DNA from: Gemmatimonadota bacterium
GTDB taxonomy: Bacteria; Gemmatimonadota; Gemmatimonadetes; Longimicrobiales; UBA6960
NCBI GenBank assembly: GCA_022564535.1
Contig: JADFLD010000026.1
Span: 1 to 11,167, forward strand
Length of the DNA: 11,167 nt
Direction of reading: 5' to 3'
Within the stretch, counting starts at the first letter, position 1. Each line of letters starts with the position of its first letter. The translations under genes were made by a program, and so were the position numbers. Below are positions 7,440 through 11,167 of this stretch, one piece after another. The notes below the pieces were generated by a model. The model made no database searches and was not told where the DNA came from. It saw nothing but the letters and a program-made list of their open reading frames with translations.

Positions 7440-9207
7440 TCCCTCCGCCCCCTACGACGGCCAACGGGATGTCTCCGAACCCACTCCGCTGCGGGTTCTG
7501 ACGTCCATTCGTCGCGGCGCGCACGTTCACACTGACGTGCTCGAACAGCTCGGTGAACGTCACGATGCCGTTGCCGTCGAGGTCGCCCGCACCGTGGAGC
7601 CCATCCAGCAGAAAGTGGGTGAAGACCCCGTGACCGCCCCAGCGCTCGTCCTCGAGGCTGAATTCGTTGGTGTCCGCGGCGGTCATCATGAGTCGACGCG
7701 AAGGCGTAAACAGGCCTTGGAAGCCGCCGGCAATGTGGTTCGACGCTCCACCGCCCACGACATCGCCGTCAGCGGTACCCGCGGCGTGACAGGCATCGGC
7801 GATGACGATGACCCGCTCGGCGGCGATTTGACGGCGTAGGGCGGTCTTCACATCCCACATCGGGAAGCCGGTCGCGGCGAGTGAACCCAGGTCCGCGTCC
7901 GTCGGAAGCAGATAGAGGTTGTCCGGCCGGCCGGGGTCGGGCGCGCCGTGCCCCGCGTAATAAATGAGCACGAGATCGTCCCAGTCGGCCTGCTGCAGAA
8001 AAACGAAGAGCGCCTCCCGCATGGCTGCCCCCGTCGCACGCTCGTTCTCCAGGTACAAGACCTCGTCGAACGGACCCGCCGCGTCACTTTCCAGAAACTC
8101 CTTCATGGCCCGTGCGTCCGAAGTGGCGAACTCCAGGTCGGGAATGTCGTCGGACTGATACTTACCGACGCCGATGACGACCGCCCACCGTTTGTCGATA
8201 CGGGGCGCGGCGAACGTTTGCGTCGTTTGCCCCCCGGCACCCTCAGCGACGATCAGGACGCTATCCTGGCTGATCGGGAGCGTGAACTCACGACTGAAGC
8301 GACGCACGTCCGACCCACTCAAGCCCAGTCGCGCGATCTCCTCCGCGGTCATCGACTCGATCTGGGCCGGCTGGCCCTGGACCTGGACACTGGTCGCGTC
8401 GCCGATGACCACGCCCTCGAGGCGCACGACGTTCTGGACGCTCGAGGAACCGCCCTGGTTGCGACGGACTACGCCGATGCCACGTGTGGCCACGTCGCCT
8501 TCCGCCGGCAGGACCTCCGCCGACAGCACCGCCAGCCCAGGAGCTACGCCCACTCCTCCCGTCGCCGCGCTCGCGGTCCGTGCGGCCGACTCCTGAATCG
8601 AGCCCGGATCCGGCACCCAGTAGGAGTCTTCCTGCCAGGAGCGCTCCTCCCAGTCGTTCAGGACCGCTCCAATGAATTTGCCGATGACCTCCTGCGTAGC
8701 CGCCCGGATCGCTTTGGCCCGTGCCGCCTGACCGGTCGCCTCAATGGCTCGCGCGTCGGCGACGGCGTCTGAGACGACCTCACCCAGGTCGAGCCGCAGC
8801 GCCCGTACGGCGACCTCGGTCGTCGCCGTGATCAGCGAGCCCCCACCGGGAGATTCCCTCGTGGCATAGTCGGCCACCCCGAGAATGATGACCTGGGCCC
8901 CCCAGTCACGGCCGAGCTGTGTGGCGGCACCGTCGTTACCGTTCATCGCCGCCGTGACCAACGCCTGCGACGCCTCGTCGATCGCAAGCGCAGGATCGAT
9001 CACCGGGAAGCCGGCCTCCCGCAGGAACGACGTCATCTCTCTGGACGCGACCTTGCCGCGCCCCTCTTCCTGGATGAACACCATCATGCGGGGACGGTCA
9101 CCCTCGAAGACGATTTCCTGCGCCGTAGAACCAAGAGGCAGTAGCAACAAGCCGGCGAAGAACAACACCGCCGGCCTCGCCCCGCGCGCTGACGGACGGG
9201 ATCTCAT
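7432..9207 (-). CDS. secreted caspase-like (peptidase C14) protein with CsgG-like N-terminal region
   Basis: This 591-residue protein starts with a signal peptide (hydrophobic core about 13-26, likely cut after GSTA or STAQ), so it should act in the periplasm or outside the cell. Residues 35-185 resemble the CsgG/LpoB fold: a strand MMVFI, LREAGFPVIDP, QLGRDWGAQVIILGVADY, then a long helix. A Ser/Ala/Gly-rich linker and a beta-rich segment (VVRLEGVVIG to about 334) come next. The caspase domain begins at about 339 (RWAVVIGVGKYQ). It has the catalytic His420 in YYAGHG and Cys473 in IADACHAAG, so the dyad is intact. Near the C-terminus an EF-hand-like loop, DLDGNGIVTFTEL (542-554), may bind calcium. 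The start at 9207 has GGAGG eight bases ahead and is one base after the stop of the CsgG gene. The frame is open further to 9285, but that would overlap the neighbour and bury the signal peptide. Substrate and trigger are unknown. Confidence 0.9.
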   Translation of the reverse strand: MRSRPSARGARPAVLFFAGLLLLPLGSTAQEIVFEGDRPRMMVFIQEEGRGKVASREMTSFLREAGFPVIDPALAIDEASQALVTAAMNGNDGAATQLGRDWGAQVIILGVADYATRESPGGGSLITATTEVAVRALRLDLGEVVSDAVADARAIEATGQAARAKAIRAATQEVIGKFIGAVLNDWEERSWQEDSYWVPDPGSIQESAARTASAATGGVGVAPGLAVLSAEVLPAEGDVATRGIGVVRRNQGGSSSVQNVVRLEGVVIGDATSVQVQGQPAQIESMTAEEIARLGLSGSDVRRFSREFTLPISQDSVLIVAEGAGGQTTQTFAAPRIDKRWAVVIGVGKYQSDDIPDLEFATSDARAMKEFLESDAAGPFDEVLYLENERATGAAMREALFVFLQQADWDDLVLIYYAGHGAPDPGRPDNLYLLPTDADLGSLAATGFPMWDVKTALRRQIAAERVIVIADACHAAGTADGDVVGGGASNHIAGGFQGLFTPSRRLMMTAADTNEFSLEDERWGGHGVFTHFLLDGLHGAGDLDGNGIVTFTELFEHVSVNVRAATNGRQNPQRSGFGDIPLAVVGGGGSS

Positions 9208-9208
9208 T

Positions 9209-9895
9209 CTATGTGCCTCCTCGCAAGCGCCCGAGAGCGCGCTGTGCGCCTTCGTGCGGGGGATGAATCTCGAGGGTCGCCTCATAGCGCTCGATCGCCC
9301 TCTCGGTCTCTCCGCGATCCTCGAGGTCCACCGCCCGGCTGAACTCGATTATGGCTGAAACCGGAGTCGGCTCCACGTGGGCCCGCGCAGACGGCGGCGT
9401 GAGATTCAGTTTTCGGCCGAACTCGTCCGCCAGGGCGATCACGACTGCAAAGAGCTCGCTGGTCTTGTCCGACTTCTTCAGCACCGCGACGATCTCGGAC
9501 GTCTCGACGTCGACCGCCCGGATGTCCATGCGGAGGTTGTCGACAATGCTCGTCACCTGGCCATGCAAGACATATTGGACCCCGAGCATCTTGCCGACCT
9601 CGATGGCGTCGGCCTCCTCGATGCGGCCCGAAAGATTCAGATCCTGCTCGCGAAGCAGCTGGTTGAGCTGGGCACGCTCGATTACGTGCATCCCCTCGCG
9701 GTTACTGAACTCCGTAACCAGCATGGCGGCGACGGCCTTGCCCAGGTTCACGGCAGCCCCCGCGTTGCCCATCATGAAGCTCGTGAAGTCCATGACGGCG
9801 ACGGTGGGAACGTCGCGGGCCTGCGCCGAGGCGGTCGTCACCCCAAACGTGAAGACGCCGAACGCGACAGCTAGGACGATCTTGCTATTAGACAT
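9209..9895 (-). CDS. CsgG-family periplasmic protein with C-terminal TPR
   Basis: The product is 228 residues with a Sec signal peptide (about 1-25, cut near ASA-Q or AQA-R) and no lipobox Cys, so it is predicted to be periplasmic rather than a true lipidated secretion pore. Residues 30-163 show the CsgG pattern: TVAVMDF, NLGKAVAAMLVTEFS, HVIERAQLNQLLREQDL, then VGKMLGVQYVLHGQVTSI. Residues 176-215 form a TPR-like helix pair (EFSRAVDLEDRGETERAIERYEATLEI). The start ATG has GGAG six bases upstream. The stop TAG is one base before the caspase-like gene, so the two form one operon. It lacks the extended beta-barrel insert expected of curli CsgG as far as I can see. A scaffold or sensor role is therefore as likely as transport. 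Confidence 0.9.
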   Translation of the reverse strand: MSNSKIVLAVAFGVFTFGVTTASAQARDVPTVAVMDFTSFMMGNAGAAVNLGKAVAAMLVTEFSNREGMHVIERAQLNQLLREQDLNLSGRIEEADAIEVGKMLGVQYVLHGQVTSIVDNLRMDIRAVDVETSEIVAVLKKSDKTSELFAVVIALADEFGRKLNLTPPSARAHVEPTPVSAIIEFSRAVDLEDRGETERAIERYEATLEIHPPHEGAQRALGRLRGGT

Positions 9896-9915
9896 TCCGT
9901 TCTCCGAGGCCAGAG

Positions 9916-9945
9916 ATCGTAGCCACCTCTAGCCGGATGAGGCAA
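9916..9945 (-). promoter_or_regulatory. candidate promoter for the CsgG/caspase operon
   Basis: On the minus strand TTGCCT (9945-9940) is followed after 18 bases by TACGAT (9921-9916), about 20 bases before the ATG. The agreement with -35/-10 consensus is reasonable but was judged by eye only. Confidence 0.35.
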
Positions 9946-9949
9946 GAAT

Positions 9950-9982
9950 GCGGGCAAATCAGGGAAGAAACCCTTTGCCCGC
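9950..9982. promoter_or_regulatory. long inverted repeat between divergent promoters (operator-like)
   Basis: GCGGGCAAA (9950-9958) and TTTGCCCGC (9974-9982) are exact 9-base reverse complements. Inside them GGG (9962-9964) can pair with CCC (9971-9973) around an AAGAAA loop, leaving a 3-base bulge. The right arm contains the -35 of the plus-strand promoter, and the left arm lies 4 bases from the -35 of the minus-strand one. A repressor or activator site controlling both directions is the simplest reading. Confidence 0.5.
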
Positions 9983-10003
9983 CCCTTAGCCTGCTCCTAT
10001 AGT
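9975..10003 (+). promoter_or_regulatory. candidate promoter for the TPR-CsgG lipoprotein gene
   Basis: TTGCCC (9975-9980) and TATAGT (9998-10003) are separated by exactly 17 bases, about 100 bases ahead of the ATG at 10103. The -35 lies inside the right arm of the inverted repeat. Confidence 0.4.
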
Positions 10004-10102
10004 TTATGATGGTACCAACGGGGATGCGAGAAGATTCTTCGCGTCCTCACCGAAACCCGTTTCGTCTCGCGATGACTCGTCGCTCCCCAAGGAGCTCTGC
10101 CC

Positions 10103-11083
10103 ATGATGCATGCCTCAGTACGCCAACCGAGGCGCTTCTTTCTCCTCTTCGCAGGGTTGGGTCTCTCCGCCTGTGCCTCGGGACTCCCCGAAGTCGAGCC
10201 GGTCGACATCCCTCGACTCGAGCAGGAGGTCGCAGCCTCTCCGCAGGACACAGATCTGCGGGTCGAACTGGGAATGGCCCTCTTCAAAGACGCGGACTAC
10301 GAGGCGGCACGGGTTTCCCTCCAGGGGGCCGTCGATGACGGAAACGAATCGGGTCCGGTCTTCCTCTATCTCGGGATGGTACAGGAGGAACTGCGCGATT
10401 GGTCCGCGGCCCGTGAGGCGTACAACAGGTACCTCGTTCTAGGGGCCTCGGCCCCGGCGCGAGACGAGGTCCGCACGCGCCTCACGATGATCGGGCGGAA
10501 CCTGCTGAGGGCCCAGGCGCAGCAAGCGCTGGCGCAGGAGCAGGAAATCACGGCGGGCGGCGAAGTTACCCTTCGGTCCGTCGCGATCTTTCCGCTCGCG
10601 TTCAATTCGGATCGTGACGAACTCGAGCCGTTGATCTACGCGCTTGCGGACATGATGATCACCGACTTCAAGGTTTCCAATGCGCTGATCGTCCTCGAGC
10701 GAGTGCAAATCCAGACGCTTCTAGATGAAATGCAGCTCACCTCGGCTGGCTACGCCGAGGCCGAAACCGGGGCACGAGCTGGACGCATGCTCCGAGCCGA
10801 ACACGTGTTTCAAGGTGTGCTGACGACACTGGGCGAGAACGATCTTCAGACGGATGCGGAAATCTTCAATGTGCCAACCGAGTCCTCGGTCGGTCAGCTC
10901 ACCGAGTCTGCGATCCTCGAGCAGATATTCGACATGGAGAAACGCACATGCCTGGACGCAATCGACAGCGGCGCGTACGCAGCGGAGTGGGTGAGCGAGC
11001 GGAAGCTGCGATTGGACATTGACGAGGTGGATCGGGTCGATCCAGACGCCGCCAAACGCCTCGATCCGACACTCAAGAACTGA
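10103..11083 (+). CDS. TPR and CsgG-like domain lipoprotein
   Basis: The product is 326 residues. It has a signal with a lipobox LSAC (lipidated Cys24), then two or more TPR-like helix pairs: DLRVELGMALFKDADYEAAR (51-70) and VFLYLGMVQEELRDWSAARE (86-105), followed by NRYLVLG. A Gln/Ala-rich helix (136-148) leads to a CsgG-type domain at about 156-285: SVAIFPLAF, LADMMITDF, LIVLERVQIQTLLDEMQL and ARAGRMLRAEHVFQGVL. The chosen ATG is the first of two in tandem, with AAGGAG eight bases ahead. The gene is divergent from the CsgG/caspase operon and shares its intergenic region. The TPR is N-terminal here and C-terminal in the neighbour, so the two proteins have mirrored architecture. It is likely an outer-membrane lipoprotein facing the periplasm. 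No downstream gene is visible in the remaining bases. Confidence 0.9.
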   Translation: MMHASVRQPRRFFLLFAGLGLSACASGLPEVEPVDIPRLEQEVAASPQDTDLRVELGMALFKDADYEAARVSLQGAVDDGNESGPVFLYLGMVQEELRDWSAAREAYNRYLVLGASAPARDEVRTRLTMIGRNLLRAQAQQALAQEQEITAGGEVTLRSVAIFPLAFNSDRDELEPLIYALADMMITDFKVSNALIVLERVQIQTLLDEMQLTSAGYAEAETGARAGRMLRAEHVFQGVLTTLGENDLQTDAEIFNVPTESSVGQLTESAILEQIFDMEKRTCLDAIDSGAYAAEWVSERKLRLDIDEVDRVDPDAAKRLDPTLKN

Positions 11084-11120
11084 CAATCGTCGGGTTAGCT
11101 AGTGAGGCAACCGCGTCTTA

Positions 11121-11150
11121 TCGCGCGCTATCGCGCGCTACCGCGCGCAA
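11121..11150. repeat. three imperfect 10-base tandem repeats
   Basis: TCGCGCGCTA occurs twice in tandem (11121-11130, 11131-11140), followed by a variant CCGCGCGCAA (11141-11150). It lies about 37 bases after the TPR-CsgG stop, in non-coding sequence. It may continue no further, since TCCGGTCGCA follows. The alternating GC core could form small hairpins; its role is unknown. Confidence 0.6.
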
Positions 11151-11167
11151 TCCGGTCGCACCCCGGG

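Noticed and set aside
9208..9285. N-terminal extension of the caspase protein to 617 residues
   Set aside because: It overlaps the end of the CsgG gene and hides the signal peptide, and a good GGAGG site precedes the internal ATG at 9207.

Overview
The window is high-GC and densely coded. It carries Gram-negative envelope genes: lipoprotein signals, two CsgG-type periplasmic or outer-membrane proteins and a secreted caspase-like protein. It also carries a bacterial release factor 3 and a DUF2911 lipoprotein. Together these suggest a free-living, environmental Gram-negative bacterium. Gemmatimonadota is my best guess, but this is an inference from gene content and style, not from a marker gene.

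Layout. (1) Bases 1-795, minus strand: a PP2C-type Ser/Thr protein phosphatase that runs off the left edge. It is divergent from a DUF2911 lipoprotein at 1046-1678 on the plus strand. The spacer between them holds a perfect 8+8 palindrome and one candidate promoter for each side. (2) Bases 1751-5181, minus strand: a compact three-gene operon. In transcription order it encodes a 141-residue protein of unknown family, a 652-residue protein with a cyclic-nucleotide-binding domain in front of a nucleoside-phosphorylase-like C-terminus, and an MscS-type channel whose ATG overlaps the preceding stop codon (ATGA). (3) Bases 5377-6999, plus strand: prfC, divergent from that operon. It is followed by a decayed response-regulator receiver domain (about 7065-7418). 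(4) Bases 7432-9895, minus strand: a CsgG-family periplasmic protein with a C-terminal TPR, then after one base a secreted caspase-like (C14) protein whose N-terminal part also looks CsgG-like. (5) Bases 10103-11083, plus strand: a TPR plus CsgG-like lipoprotein, divergent from the previous pair. The two promoters flank a long imperfect hairpin or operator-like inverted repeat.

Two groups of genes look like functional units. The first is the cNMP-sensor/nucleosidase-like/MscS operon. It resembles a cyclic-nucleotide-gated MscS channel in which the sensor domain sits on a separate polypeptide that also carries a putative purine-nucleotide enzyme. The second is the CsgG/caspase/TPR-CsgG cluster, a probable envelope-located module with three CsgG-like domains and one protease. 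Their biological roles are inference. No tRNA, rRNA, CRISPR array or insertion sequence was seen.
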